A DNA stretch of 64,000 bases from Albula goreensis (GCA_022829145.1 CM040746.1:1458731-1522730); one strand, 5' to 3'; positions 10,771 to 22,172 are shown, counted from the stretch's first letter. The notes: generated by a model not told the origin, from the sequence alone. Numbers and translations: made by a program.

Positions 10771-11631
10771 TCCAGTCTATGACCTCAGAGCTGCAGAGCT
10801 GGGACTCTCTGCAGTCTATGACCTCAGAGCTGCGCAGAGCTGGGACTCTCTGCAGTCTATGACCTCAGAGCTGTGCAGAGCTGGGACTCTCTCCAGTCTA
10901 TGACCTCAGAGCTGTGCAGAGCTGGGACTCTCTGCAGTCTATGACCTCAGAGCTGTGCAGAGCTGGGACTCTCTGCAGGCTGTGACCTCAGAGCTGTGCA
11001 GAGCTGGGACTCTCTGCAGGCTGTGACCTCAGAGCTGTGCAGAGCTGGGACTCTCTGCAGTCTATGACCTCAGAGCTGTGCAGAGCTGGGACTCTCTGCA
11101 GTTTATGACCTCAGAGCTGCGCAGAGCTGGGACTCTCTGCAGGCTGTGATCTCAGAGCTGTGCAGAGCTGGGACTCTCTGCAGTCTATGACCTCAGAGCT
11201 GTGCAGAGCTGGGACTCTCTGCAGTCTATGACCTCAGAGCTGTGCAGAGCTGGGACTCTCTGCAGTTTATGACCTCAGAGCTGCGCAGAGCTGGGACTCT
11301 CTGCAGTCTATGACCTCAGAGCTGTGCAGAGCTGGGACTCTCTGCAGGCTGTGATCTCAGAGCTGTGCAGAGCTGGGACTCTCTGCAGTCTATGACCTCA
11401 GAGCTGTGCAGAGCTGGGACTCTCTGCAGTCAATGACCTCAGAGCTGTGCAGAGCTGGGACTCTCTGCAGGCTGTGATCTCAGAGCTGTGCAGAGCTGGG
11501 ACTCTCTGCAGTCTATGACCTCAGAGCTGTGCAGAGCTGGGACTCTCTGCAGTCTATGACCTCAGAGCTGCGCAGAGCTGGGACTCTCTGCAGTCTATGA
11601 CCTCAGAACTGCGCAGAGCTGGGAATCTGGA
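10771..11631. repeat. 41-bp minisatellite, about 21 copies
   Basis: The unit is GCTGTGCAGAGCTGGGACTC followed by TCTGCAGTCTATGACCTCAGA (41 bp). Copies are more than 90 percent alike. Variant units (GGCTGTGATCTC or TTTATGACCTC instead of TCTATGACCTC, and GCGCAG instead of GTGCAG) recur at intervals, which suggests amplification of multi-unit blocks. The period is not a multiple of three and the array has no long open frame. Confidence 0.97.
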
Positions 11632-13798
11632 TTGTCAGAATCACAGCAGGAAATGGCAGAAGGAGAAGCTAAGAGCAGAATAAACTGGGATGGGAATCAG
11701 CAACCCTTGGAGAGGCACACATAGTGCATTTCGCATTCATTAGCGAATCACAGCTAAGGTAAAGAAATGAGTTTAATTCCTGTGCATATTGAGTATAGCA
11801 GTGAACACATTCAATGACACCGTGGTCTAATATCTGTGCTGTCATTAAAAAGAAAAAGAGCAGATTCACATTATTCTGCAAACATACACAATATCTGTCA
11901 AGTATTCACTGTGCTTTATGTTTCCATGTTTCTCACAGCTAGATGATAGTATATTCAGTACATATTCAGTATTTGGTACATGGCTAATAATAGAATATTC
12001 TGTTTCTGGGTGTTCAATGCAGCTGAATAGCCGTTTCAGAATCACTGATGCCTTCCATAAAGGTTTCAAAGAGTTATAATAAAATTTTTTAACCTGGGGA
12101 CTTGTTAAATTTCATCTTCCACACATACATTTTCAGGTTTTGCACCAGTATTGCACCAAGCATCTGTTAGGGTATGCAAGACTTTGAAAACAAGTGTGTC
12201 TGTAAAAAATGCAAGCCGAAAAGACGTCACAATTTTGGGTAACCTTGGTTACCGTTCGCATGATTGTGTTTCCTCATAGACACTGGGCTAAGTATGATAA
12301 ATGCTGATTCTAGCCATATAATCCAACGCTTATAGATACTTGAACCTGCAAAATTATTTATAAATCATATAAAATAAATACTATACTACTTTATATTTAG
12401 TTAGGGCAGGCACACCATCCACCAAGTTACAGGTTGGCTCATATGGATATAGCCCTGGAGCCCAGAAAGTTTAGAAGAAAAATATAATTATCAAAATAAG
12501 TTGTTCAGTTCATGGGTTCACTCTATTTACAAAGTAAATTTTGATGTTTTTCCTTAATGTTTTACAAGTCAAATTTAAGTATGGAACTCACCAAATCTTC
12601 ACGTTTCCGGCGGCAATAACAGCTGACTCCACCCTTCCGACCTTCGTCCAGTTTGTGAGTATTGGTTGCTATGCAGTTTATAACATTGTATTTCTCTGTC
12701 ACTGAGGTCAATTACTTAATGGAATACAGTGGCAAGCAGCGCCAGCTCTTATACAGTAGCGCTGGTTTGACGCACTCTTGCCCTCCTGGCTTGAAGTAAT
12801 AGATTGGATAAAAACAGGATGTTTTTCACAAGCCATAATTGCACACTAAAATTATAATTTGCAATTATGTTGCTATGGAACGGTTGTTTAAAAATAGAGG
12901 CTGTTGCTTACATGTAGTCTGTCCTGAATGATTTTAATGAGTTTCCAACCACTGCCTCTCTTAAGATATTGCAGTTCTGCGGAGAATGATTTTAGTGTGC
13001 TTTGGCAGTCCATTTTACCAGCAAAATCAACCTGACAGCCAGTGTGTTATCAGAATCATAACCCATAAATTCAACTCAGACACTGTCTGTAACTCTTCCA
13101 AACTGCATAAAAAACATATCTAATCTCATTTACTCGCAGTGTTTCATTTGTTGCTGCTTCCTGCATGATGAGGCGTTGTGGAGAATAACGATGTGATGAC
13201 ACCGCAGCGGTGTGTCTCCTCAAAATGACACATAAAATTTGCAAGTGCAAATTTTTTGCTTTTCCATTTCAGTGACTGCCTAAAATGCAGTGTGCAGTCA
13301 ATAATACCACAACCCATATTTTCCCTTGCAGAGCGGAACTGCTGCAATTTTAATTGATGCTTTGGGTTATATTTAATACATTAACAATGAAAACAGTAAA
13401 CATGGTATTGATTGTGTGTGTGCGTGCATGTGTGTATTAACTTGGCTAGATTGCATTCAGCCTATGTGCTAGCTTGATCGTTTCCTTGTCTGGATAACTT
13501 CTGAATTAGCTTGAGTTAACTGCTATGCCACTGTTTTCAAATAACTCCTGGGCATATCCACAACACATTGTTGCCCATTTAATGTCATTAATATTTTATT
13601 GTCACTATATTAAGCAGACAGCTGGGCTGTCTGCACTGTGCTGTGTCTTGATATGTAATTTCCGCTAATGCCAACACTTTTTCATTGGTGTTTTAATACA
13701 CATGGTACTGGTATTGGCTTTAATACACATGGCATATGTTAGTGGATTCTTTGTTAATTGTTTTTTTGTCTATATAACCTTGTTTTCTAACGATTAAG
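11632..13798. other. Unique sequence, no gene recognised
   Basis: No exon, RNA gene or repeat family identified. The short open frames (for example around 11669-12069 and 13144-13347) have no domain. A CpG-containing block near 12595-12660 and several poly-A/T runs are the only texture. Confidence 0.5.
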
Positions 13799-13799
13799 T

Positions 13800-14150
13800 G
13801 CATCCTCATAATGCATTCGTAATGCAGTCACAGCATTTTTACAAAACGACTTTACAAAGAAAAGTTCAGTCGCCAATGACGAGGTTTATTAAAGGTATGG
13901 CTTCAGCAGGTAATTAAAAAAGTTTGGAAATACTTTTATGATTTTTTTGCGTGTTAGGATGGAGAACCGCACCCTCATAACACATTCATAATGCAGTCAC
14001 AACACATTCATAAGCAGTCCATAAGATTACATGACAGCGTCATAAAGCATGAATAATGCTTTCCTTAAACATTACATAAGAGCTTCAGAATGTATTAATA
14101 ATGAACCGTCATACTGTATTCATAAGCCTGACATTACAAATTAAAAGTGT
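13800..14150. repeat. Diverged dispersed repeat with CATAATGCA sub-repeats
   Basis: A module reading CCTCATAA(T/C)(G/A)CATTCGTAATGCAGTCACA-like starts at 13803 and recurs at 13972. It is followed to about 14150 by many relatives of ATTCATAA, ATGCTTTCCTTAAACATTAC and CATAAG. Similar CATAATGCATTC clusters are common in fish genomes as old element remains. No open frame or clean ends are visible. Confidence 0.5.
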
Positions 14151-14607
14151 ACTTTTAATACTTTATCGTACATGATGTATAGCATGCTGTAGAATGGTTT
14201 TGTATTGAGAACTTCAACATAAATATAATATAAATAATTATAAATCATTCATGTGTGATTTATAAGACCCACAAAAACACACTGTGCATGCTTCATGTCA
14301 TCTCTCAATACTGGCATTAGAGGTTTGGCAGAATAACTGCAAAGACGAAAAAAGTGTATGTCTCATATTGTCATGTGATTCATTTTGACCAGACTGTAAT
14401 CATAATGTCTGCAGTAATAGCAGTTCAGATTAAAATGTGATCAGGAGATAAAAACACCCATTTAAACTCTTACAGTACCCTTCTTATTTGACCCTAGTGA
14501 CCGAGGCATGCTTTTTGATAAAGTAATTGCTGTGCCCATCAGTAGCACAGCTAACGTTAATTATTGAAAATCAGCAAAACAGACTGGCTTGGTGTTTGCA
14601 ATATATT
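14151..14607. other. Unique AT-rich sequence
   Basis: No feature recognised. Confidence 0.5.
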
Positions 14608-14609
14608 TG

Positions 14610-14645
<36 letters not shown>

Positions 14646-14650
14646 GTTAT
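14608..14650. repeat. (ATT)n microsatellite
   Basis: About 13 copies of TTA/ATT with one G interruption near the end. Confidence 0.95.
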
Positions 14651-15918
14651 TTAAAGATGTTTAACTTCTTTTGTGATAAATTTTAATGATTTTTTTGTGT
14701 TTGTAGTGGCTCACTTTGTAGTGCGGTTTAGTTGAGAGACAACTATGACTAAAATGATAACTATGAAGGAGAAATAGAGTAGCTTTAACAAGTGGATTAT
14801 CATGTTGACATGAGCTTTGGAGTGAAAATCCCTTTTCATTCAAAGTAATGAAGTGCTGAAATAGCATCACTATATTCCAGGTAGAGCACAAAGGCCACAG
14901 ATATATACGGCTACATTTGACTATGGGAATCTTTTATTTAATTGCCAATTTATTTTTGCTCTGTAATAAACATCAATCAATGATGAGGTACAAACCTTCG
15001 ACACTTCCATACCATGAAAATCCACTGTCAAAAAAGTCTGGCAAAACCCAGTTACCTCAAATATAAATATTACAATCAAATATAAACGTGATGTAAAACT
15101 ACTGGCAGTTGTCTTGATAAAAGGGGTGGTCCATCACCTGGTGTGTGGTTCTGGTTTTTCACTTGCATGGGATGCTGTTTTATGTCGATGCCATAGTTTC
15201 ACAGCACAGCCAAAGACAATGTGCACAGCTTTGTAGATACAGTCTGTGAGAAACAGGGACAGAAAAAAAAAGCTTTCCTCATGGGAGAAAACCCTGAATT
15301 CACAAGCTTTATCCTTAGGAATTCTGTCCACATTCAATCCCAAACTTTCTCTTTGGCCCACTGTTTACCCAGAGGGCTCGGTTCTGTAATATTTGCTGAT
15401 GAGGCTGAAGAAATAGGCTACATAAACTGTGGGAAAATGAGTCTCTCCCTTTGAACAACAAGCTCGTTAAAAAGCGCAGCGCTGTGCTAGTGCTCCATAT
15501 ATTTATTTTCCATAAAAATCATCTCTCCGCACACCCCGTTGATTCTGCTGTGACCTTGTGCGAGTTGACGGGGAAGCGAACGCGGGCCGGGTTGGGGGCT
15601 GAATTAGAGACCTTGCACTTTAAAAGAAACAAAGGCGAAGAAAAAAAAAAGAACAACATGGAGGCTTGCTTTTAAAAATAAGCAGGGGAAAAAAAACACC
15701 CTTTCACTTAGTGGGGTGCGCTGACCCAGAAAATCAATCAGCACCATGGCGGCAGATTTCCTACTGCAGAACAGGTACTGGAGTCTGCAGTGTTGTGGGG
15801 GGGCATTGAGGTGACTCAGCCCTGCTACAGAAGATGGCCTATGTGCTTTAATGGAATTACTGCAACTAATTTACTCAGAAGTCTCCACGCTGGTTCTCTC
15901 TGGCCTCTGCAGGGACCC
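14651..15918. other. Unique sequence, no gene recognised
   Basis: The open frames at 15221-15454 and 15451-15675 overlap each other and show no domain. A GC-richer stretch at 15530-15620 (CGGGGAAGCGAACGCGGGCC) stands out but is too short to interpret. Confidence 0.45.
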
Positions 15919-16577
15919 TGTTTCTTAGTCACTACACTGGGTCTCTCTGTCTGTTTGGGCCCTGTCTCTCGGTCTCTGTGCTGGGTCTATCTCTGTCTGT
16001 TTGGGCCCTGTCTCTCGGTCTCTGTGCTGGGTCTATCTCTGTCTGTTTGGGCCCTGTCTCTCAGTCTCTGTGCTGGGTCTATCTCTGTCTGTTTGGGCCC
16101 TGTCTCTCAGTCTCTGTGCTGGGTCTATCTCTGTCTGTTTGGGCCCTGTTTCTCAGTCTCTGTGCTGGGTCTATCTCTGTCATTTTGGGCCCTGTCTCTC
16201 AGTCTCTGTGCTGGGTCTATCTCTGTCTGTTTGGGCCCTGTCTCTCAGTCTCTGTGCTGGGTCTATCTCTGTCTGTTTGGGCCCTGTCTCTCAGTCTCTG
16301 TGCTGGGTCTATCTCTGTCTGTTTGGGCCCTGTCTCTCAGTCTCTGTGCTGGGTCTATCTCTGTCTGTTTGGGCCCTGTCTCTCAGTCTCTGTGCTGGGT
16401 TTATCTCTGTCTGTTTGGGCCCTGTCTCTCAGTCTCTGTGCTGGGTCTATCTCTGTCTGTTTGGGCCCTGTCTCTCAGTCTCTGTGCTGGGTCTATCTCT
16501 GTCTGTTTGTGCCCTGTCTCTCAGTCTCTGTGCTGGGTCTATCTCTGTCTGTTTGGGCCCTGTCTCTCAGTCTCTGA
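15919..16577. repeat. 46-bp minisatellite, about 14 copies, open in all three plus-strand frames
   Basis: The unit is TCTGTGCTGGGTCTATCTCT then GTCTGTTTGGGCCCTGTCTCTCAGTC (46 bp). Because 46 leaves remainder 1 on division by 3 and the unit lacks stops, all three plus-strand frames stay open, giving repetitive frames of up to 361 codons that cycle through the same peptide. The first units are more diverged (CTCGGTC instead of CTCAGTC), as expected at an array edge. I do not regard any of these frames as a gene. Confidence 0.97.
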
Positions 16578-16594
16578 AAAACTGACCCTCAAAT

Positions 16595-16801
16595 GCATAC
16601 AACCACATGTATGCATTCATACACTCACTTTACCACATACAGATATAAACTCACAAACTTATCCTCACACACTCCCAAAACTCACACAAACACCTACACA
16701 CATGCATCCACACACTCACCTTCGCACACTTACACACATACAATCAAACAAATCAAACACACACTCACATGCATACAACCACACACTTACCCCCACACAG
16801 T

Positions 16802-16856
<55 letters not shown>

Positions 16857-16862
16857 ACACAC
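16595..16862. repeat. CA-rich cryptic simple tract with a pure (CA)n core
   Basis: ACAC-rich sequence interrupted by T and CAT leads into a pure (CA)n run at about 16807-16850. It directly abuts the 46-bp minisatellite. Confidence 0.9.
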
Positions 16863-17008
16863 ACTCATTCTTTGATGAAGCTGCAGTGGGTTCTCTGTAA
16901 TGCATTTTGATTGACAGCCATAAACACACACACACACTCATTCTTTGATGAAGCTGCAGTGAGGTCACTGTGATGTATTTTGATTGACAGCCATAATCTC
17001 TGTATACA
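16863..17008. repeat. Two-copy 73-bp tandem duplication including CA repeats
   Basis: ACTCATTCTTTGATGAAGCT starts at 16863 and again at 16936. Both copies continue through GCAGTG and TTTTGATTGACAGCCATAA. Copy 2 differs by a few substitutions (GAGGTCACTGTGATGTA for GGTTCTCTGTAATGCA). The CA tract at the junction suggests slippage or unequal exchange at the microsatellite. Confidence 0.9.
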
Positions 17009-18149
17009 GTTGTCTGGAGCGTGTTTCATCATGATTGTTTTGCATTGGTAAATATTGAACATTAATAAGCACTTATTGATGTCAGAATCGGCAGCATCAG
17101 ATCCTGAATGCGTTCCAGAGATATGCGTAATGTCAACCATGTTTGCTTGCCTTCTATGTCATTCCCACAATGCATCAGTGTGAGGGAGGGTCAACCTGCT
17201 CAGAGGAGCAAATCGTTCTCACAAACTCCACAGCATTACTGAGCACATTTACAATACATTTACAACTGAATATATTCATTTTGAATAATAATCAAACGTT
17301 TTCCCTGTAGTCACTTCCCTTTAAGCATTTATGTGCATCATGTATTTTCTCTTAAGTTTGCACTTACATTTTGAACAGCTCATGAATTAGCATAAAAGTT
17401 AAACCAAAATTACCTAGTTTTGCCTAAAAAATACGATTGAGAAGAATGGATGTTCTCGCACTCTCCCAAGAGATAGCATATGAATAAGGTGCCAATACTA
17501 ACACTTCAGCAACGGACACATAGAACAGGGAATGATAATATTTGAGAAGAGATGAAGAGAAAGCTTTGTTTTTTTTTGTTTTTGAAGTTACTTTGAAAGA
17601 TTCACAGCTATGCTAGTCTCTGGAGACAGCTTGAATCACAATGAAAGAGTGTGGACTGAAATGTGTTAAGCGATCGATCTTCCTCTTGACAAAAGTGAGC
17701 AAAAACAAGACAAATTTGCATGCCTCCCGCTGTACGAAATTCACACGACACCTGCATGTCAAAAGCAAGTGGCGGTGAGGAAGACAGCAGATCTCAAGAA
17801 CGAATCAAACAAGGACAGACTCCAAATGGGCTCCGCCCTCTCATTTTCGTTTATTTTTAAATCTCTTCAGCGATGGCACTTTAACAATTCAAAAAAGCAA
17901 CTCGGTCTCCTTTTCCCATGATGCACCGCTGATTTTAGGGGAGTTCTGTGAAGCAGAGATTTGGCTGATCGTTATCGTGTCACCTGTTTTAAGCTTCCCT
18001 CGTTCCTCCCCGCATGCTCATCTCCACCTCTCCATCTGCTCTTTTCTTTTTATCTGTGATGCTCCCTACGGCTAAAGGGTGGGAGAGGTTTACCAATTAA
18101 GTCTTCACAGCCAAGATGCCACTTGAGCAAAATTAGCAAATTAGAGTGC
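17009..18149. other. Unique sequence, no gene recognised
   Basis: No exon or repeat recognised. The block at about 17800-18110 has somewhat higher complexity with several pyrimidine-rich runs. Confidence 0.45.
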
Positions 18150-18300
18150 ATTTCAAAAGTGACACACTTCATATTTCAATAAAATTTCTGGAAATGTCCT
18201 CATTCTTGTGGGTTCTCCTGAGGAAATTTCAAAAGTTAAACGCTTTATATTTCAATAAAATTTCTTGAAATGTCCCCATTCTTGTCGGTTCTCTGAGGAA
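18150..18300. repeat. Two-copy 75/76-bp tandem duplication
   Basis: ATTTCAAAAGT, TATTTCAATAAAATTTCT, GAAATGTCC, ATTCTTGT and GGTTCTC-TGAGGAA occur in the same order at 18150-18225 and 18226-18300. Identity is roughly 85-90 percent. Confidence 0.9.
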
Positions 18301-18705
18301 AAAAAAATATTAAAAGAGTGGAAATGCCTCAGAAATGTAATGTACAGCTAAAGTGCTTCGGTGGTCACGCGGCTAAATTCAATCAAACACACAACTTTAC
18401 TGGGCTAGATTTACTCAGGAATAGTTGCTGCAAAAAACGTTTTCTAGATAGTGACTCTTGCAGTTGCAAACACAGACGCGCTAACAATCTATTTACCAAG
18501 AATCACTCTAATTATGTAATAAAAAAAAAACATTTTCATCCACAATTGACCGAACAGAGAAGACCGCAAAAGGGTCAGAAACAACATAAGTTATACAAAC
18601 AACATAACACATCCAGATTTCAGTAAGAAATGGATATGAAGCAACGAGGCACAAGTAGTGAGGGAACCACAGGAAAAAGAAAACTCAAAATTAAAGTCCA
18701 TGGAT
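18301..18705. mobile_element. Candidate left part of an older TIR element flanking the Harbinger insertion
   Basis: GGGCTAGATTTACT at 18402 is close to both ends of the inverted-repeat element at 38333-39098 (GGGCCAGATTT and GGACCAGATTTACTG). Sequence after the Harbinger-like insertion (20661-21075) is homologous to the inside of that second element. The simplest reading is one old element starting near 18402, split by a later insertion at 18706-20217. The internal match of 18416-18705 to the second copy is not convincing. Confidence 0.35.
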
Positions 18706-20217
18706 CTCATTTATAAACCTATGCATACTTTGGTACCTAAACACAAAGGTTTGTAAAACTTGCGTACGCAACACATACGCATGTCTCCTTATAAATCACA
18801 ACTAATCGTACAACTGTACAACCACCACATGCTGAAACAGCCACATTTAAGCATACACGGTGCTCTGGAAGTTGAAATCAATTAAGCGAGATCTATAAAT
18901 AATGTGCAGGACAGAGCAATAATTTTTACTTTTAAACACAACAGTGGCAGTGAATAGGGGAAAAAGTAACTTCTCAGAATGCAAAATCAAAGCTTTATTC
19001 TCCTTAATAGATCTTAGACAAAATATAGTTTCAGGCGGCCACGACTCCAGGGTAAGACAAAAAATCTTGCACGGCAGGAGGTTACCGCGGTTGTGAATTT
19101 CTCAGGTATAGAGAGCCATACACTAAGACTGAAATCAAGAAAAAATGGTGCAACATCAAGGTTGAGGCAAACAGACGTTTACTTGCCCAACTGCAAGTGT
19201 AGGAGCGACAGGCGGCGGTATGGGGGTGGCACCACTGAGCTCCCCCGATGTGCGGCTAGCTGCAATTATCAGAGTTTATTTAAAAAAAAAACAGTTGTGA
19301 ACGAATCATGAAATCACCCAGACCATGGGGCAACCACATTTGTCTCGCCGTCATTTGTGCGTCGCAAATCAGTTGCACTTTTATTGAATGGGAATTCTTA
19401 CGATTTACTTGCACGTATTCATCCACTGACGGCGCCCTTATTGCGACTTGAGTGCAGTCGATTACAGGGAAAACTGTTCATTGCTGCAAATTGCTCTTTG
19501 ATGTTTGCTGGCTGTGTAGAGGAATCTGTTGAACCTCAAAGTCAGAGAAATGATGCCGTTATAAACACTTTCGGTATGACATGACTGAGTGAGGGCTGGG
19601 ATATACTCGACCGGTGGAAACTCCCCATGGGCAAAGAACCTCAGAGCTGACAGGACTTGCAGATGAGCAGGTATTGACTAGCTGCTACATGCAGGGTGCT
19701 CCAGCACAGGCCCCCGTCCAGAACAGCGTTCCAAGAGCACAACTCGCGTTAAGCGAAAATGACTCACGAGCCAGTCATCACCATCGACAAAAACGCTGGA
19801 ACGTCCCAGAAGACACCTTCCCTTCGCAACATACCATTCACAATATCCTCTAGCAATGCCAAGCCAGCCATTGCCATGCTGTCTGGCTGTCGTTACATGC
19901 TTTAGGTCTATCTATGTGAACAAAATAAATTGATTAAAAATGCAGTGATTGCCCATATCATTTTTTATGGTCAAAAACAACATTGATTATGAAAAGTAAT
20001 GTGATCCAAATTAAACACGAGGAATAAGGAACCTAGGGTGTGCTATTTAGAGCAAACGTGTGTCCTAAAAGTGTGTACACATGGGTCAAACGTATCGTAC
20101 CGGTCCACACATTGTCACGTCAAGTAGTAGATTTATGAATCCCAAATTGTGTGTAAAAATCGGCGTACACACGTTTTGGAGCCTTTTTGGTGTGTACGCA
20201 CGGTTTATAAATGCCCC
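18706..20217 (+). mobile_element. PIF/Harbinger-like DNA transposon remnant, about 1.5 kb
   Basis: The left end reads CTCATTTATAAACCTATGCA, followed by CTTGCGTACGCA. The right end in reverse complement reads GGGGCATTTATAAACCGTGC, then GTACACACC. Inverted ATTTATAAACC ends with GTACGCA sub-motifs are typical of fish Harbinger elements. Inside lies a broken gene for the Myb/SANT-like accessory protein that Harbinger elements encode beside their DDE nuclease; I find no nuclease gene, so this copy could not move itself. The target site is not obvious, so the ends are accurate only to a few bases. Confidence 0.7.
18968..19283 (+). pseudogene. Broken Myb/SANT-like (Harbinger accessory) DNA-binding domain
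   Basis: Translation from 18968 begins NFSECKIKALFSLIDLRQNI and continues VSGGHDSRVRQK, matching the start of the Myb/SANT-like domain of Harbinger accessory proteins. After stops, a different frame at 19131 reads EIKKKWCNIKVEANRRL, the expected third helix with its conserved W. The original frame then resumes with SVGATGGGMGV and DVRLAAII, matching the conserved ATGGG-x-L(T/S)P segment and the AAIIG that follow the domain in that family. In intact elements this protein binds the transposon ends and helps import the nuclease into the nucleus. At least two frame changes and several stops make it a pseudogene. Downstream frames up to 19853 carry no recognised domain. Assignment rests on remembered family features, not a database search. 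Confidence 0.7.
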
Positions 20218-20660
20218 AGGAAACAGAGATAATCGTTAACAAGTTTGGCAAAATATCATTTTACAGCATGGGAATACAACACTAACAGAGAAGAGAGAAA
20301 TGACATTGCATAAAAAAATAAGTCATTAGGTATAACAAAATGAACAGTGGATCAAGTTAAAAAAAAAGATGTTGGCAGTGTACAAAAGAAAAATTTTCCT
20401 ACAACATGATGTGGGCAAATGGCACAGCTGGTGGTAAAACGAAGAAAAGAGTATTAACACCGATTGAGACAAAGTTTTTAATGTGGAACAAGTGAAATGT
20501 TAGTGCAGTCTCTAACAACGATGACATGTGCTAAGGGACCCACTATGTGAAAGCTGTTTGATTTGTTCACTGTGTGCTCTCAGTTCTGGGAAATGTACAT
20601 TAAGGTATATTTGCTACACTGCACTTTGAAGAGATCCAGACACAAGGAAATACAAAGCCG
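20218..20660. other. Sequence between the Harbinger-like element and a repeat copy
   Basis: AT-rich, no open frame or recognised repeat. It may belong to the older element interrupted by the Harbinger insertion. Confidence 0.35.
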
Positions 20661-21075
20661 ACAGTAACTTCACCATAGCCAACAGGATATTTGATCTTGG
20701 ACGTGTGGCTCAAGTTCTTCAATTATACCGTCCGGGAGTATGATTATCATATGACTGTGTAACCTGTTTCGCTTCACTGTTTGCTGTTCAGTTAACTGAA
20801 CAAAAATTATCGTCGGATGAAAGACTCTCTCCTGTGTTACTCTGTTTTGAATTTGTCCGCTGTGTCTTCTCCTGGCTCTGATTGCTGTCACTATATTCTG
20901 AAGAGAGGTCTCGTTTCAGAGAATGTTTTCTATAGGCAGCATGAGCGCATATTACCAAATTCTCTCCAGAGTCAAGAATTCTCACGCAAAGAGGAAAGGC
21001 ACAATTACTGCTTTAATAAATTAGATGGAATACTTAATTTGCCTCCATCCATTTTTGCGCCTTCACCCTCAGCAA
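20661..21075 (+). repeat. Dispersed repeat shared with 38525-38912, copy 1
   Basis: Collinear blocks match the second copy: AGTAA-TTCA-CATAGC, TCAAGTTC, CAGTTAACTGA, and near the end CAATTACTGC, TAAATTAGA-TGAATACTTAATT and GCC-TTC. Overall identity is about 70 percent with gaps. The second copy lies inside an element with GGGCCAGATTT ends, so this is probably the same old DNA-transposon family. Open frames across it (20670-21113, both strands) are not conserved between copies. Confidence 0.55.
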
Positions 21076-21175
21076 AAGACCGTCAGACTAGGAGAGACCG
21101 TGTCCCTTCCTGAGTTAAAGACTCTAATTGAGCACCATATATGTGATAGCTGTATCTGTTTTAAGAATTGAATTA

Positions 21176-21342
21176 TTGCGATTTTTATGTTGTATTTATT
21201 GTATTGTTGTAACTGTTATTCGTCCATTCCACTTTGTTTTACTGTCCAGCTGACCTTCTTGCCAGGCCACCCTCGCAAAAGAGGTTTTTAACCTGAAGGG
21301 TTTTTTGTCAGGTTAAATAAAGGTTAATGAATAAATACGGAA
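21176..21342 (+). mobile_element. LINE 3-prime tail fragment
   Basis: TTGTATTTATTGTATTGTTG, GCCAGGCCACCCTCGCAAAAGA, GGTTTTTAACCTGAAGGG and CAGGTTAAATAAAGGTTAAT, in this order, resemble the 3-prime untranslated end of abundant fish LINEs, whose consensus ends with CTGGTTAAATAAAGG. Only the tail is present, as is usual for 5-prime-truncated insertions. The clade is not assigned with certainty. Confidence 0.6.
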
Positions 21343-21970
21343 ATATGCATGCAAAGACTTTTTTACATATCAAGAGAAGAGTTTCAAAGGGAGGTTGTCT
21401 CAGTTGTGTTTAATTTAATCTTGCCTATTGCCTCTCCTGACCTACGCACTGATCGCACACCACACTACTGCAATGACACGCCAGTGAGCTGAAGATATTA
21501 TGTCTATTTGATATATTATTTGTTAATTATGGTTTGGTGCCTGTTTGTTCTACAGCACAGTGTTTTCTGTTAAACTGCCACATTTGTGGAGGTGTCAGAC
21601 ACCTGACACTGTAAATACAGAGCGGTTTTTTTTTGAGGCTTGATGGCAGGGGACCAATCCCACACACTCCTAAGAGTGCTGTCAGAAGACACCATGGAAA
21701 CACACGACTGGAATGTTCCTCAGGTTTAGAGGTCACAGCTGTGGCCAACATAGATACCACTCACTGCTATGGGCATGGTAACCTGCAGCGCCACCTAGGG
21801 ATCTGGAGGAGGGAGAACATTCAAATGAAGACGGGTGGTGAGGTGTTTATCTGCTCTGCTCCATGTCTCTAATTACTGTGCTACTGTTTCCGCCCACTTA
21901 TACTTGACACTCATCGATTCATTGTTAAACAGATGAGAGAAACACTATGAAATATGTTTCTTGCTTACAG
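21343..21970. other. Unique sequence, no gene recognised
   Basis: Opposite-strand open frames at 21527-21872 have no domain. No repeat is recognised. Confidence 0.45.
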
Positions 21971-22172
21971 TGTCTCTGCAGTTTGATTCCAGTCCTGGAG
22001 GGCCACAATCTCTGAAGGTTTAACTCCAGTCCTGGAGAACTGCTGTGTCTGCAAGCTGAACTTCAGTCCAGGATGGCCGATGTACCTGCAGGTCTCACTC
22101 CAGTACTGGAGGGCTGCAGACTCTGTAGGTATAACTTCAGTCCTGGAGGGCCAATATGTCTGCTAGTTTTTG
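21971..22172. repeat. Short tandem repeat of about 37 bp, five diverged copies
   Basis: TCCAGTCCTGGAGGGCC-type units recur at about 21987, 22026, 22065, 22101 and 22138, each followed by TCTGNAGGTTTAACT-like sequence. Identity between units is about 70-80 percent. The core CCAGTCCTGG is nearly palindromic. Related motifs are widespread in fish genomes. Confidence 0.85.

Noticed and set aside
10771..11631. CRISPR array
   Set aside because: Units abut with no unique spacers and the sequence context is vertebrate; it is a minisatellite. The same applies to the other arrays.
15790..16875. 361-codon open frame and two overlapping frames of about 195 codons
   Set aside because: All are the 46-bp minisatellite read in its three frames; the peptide is the same cycle in each and runs into CA-encoded His/Thr repeats. 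No domain, no plausible gene context.
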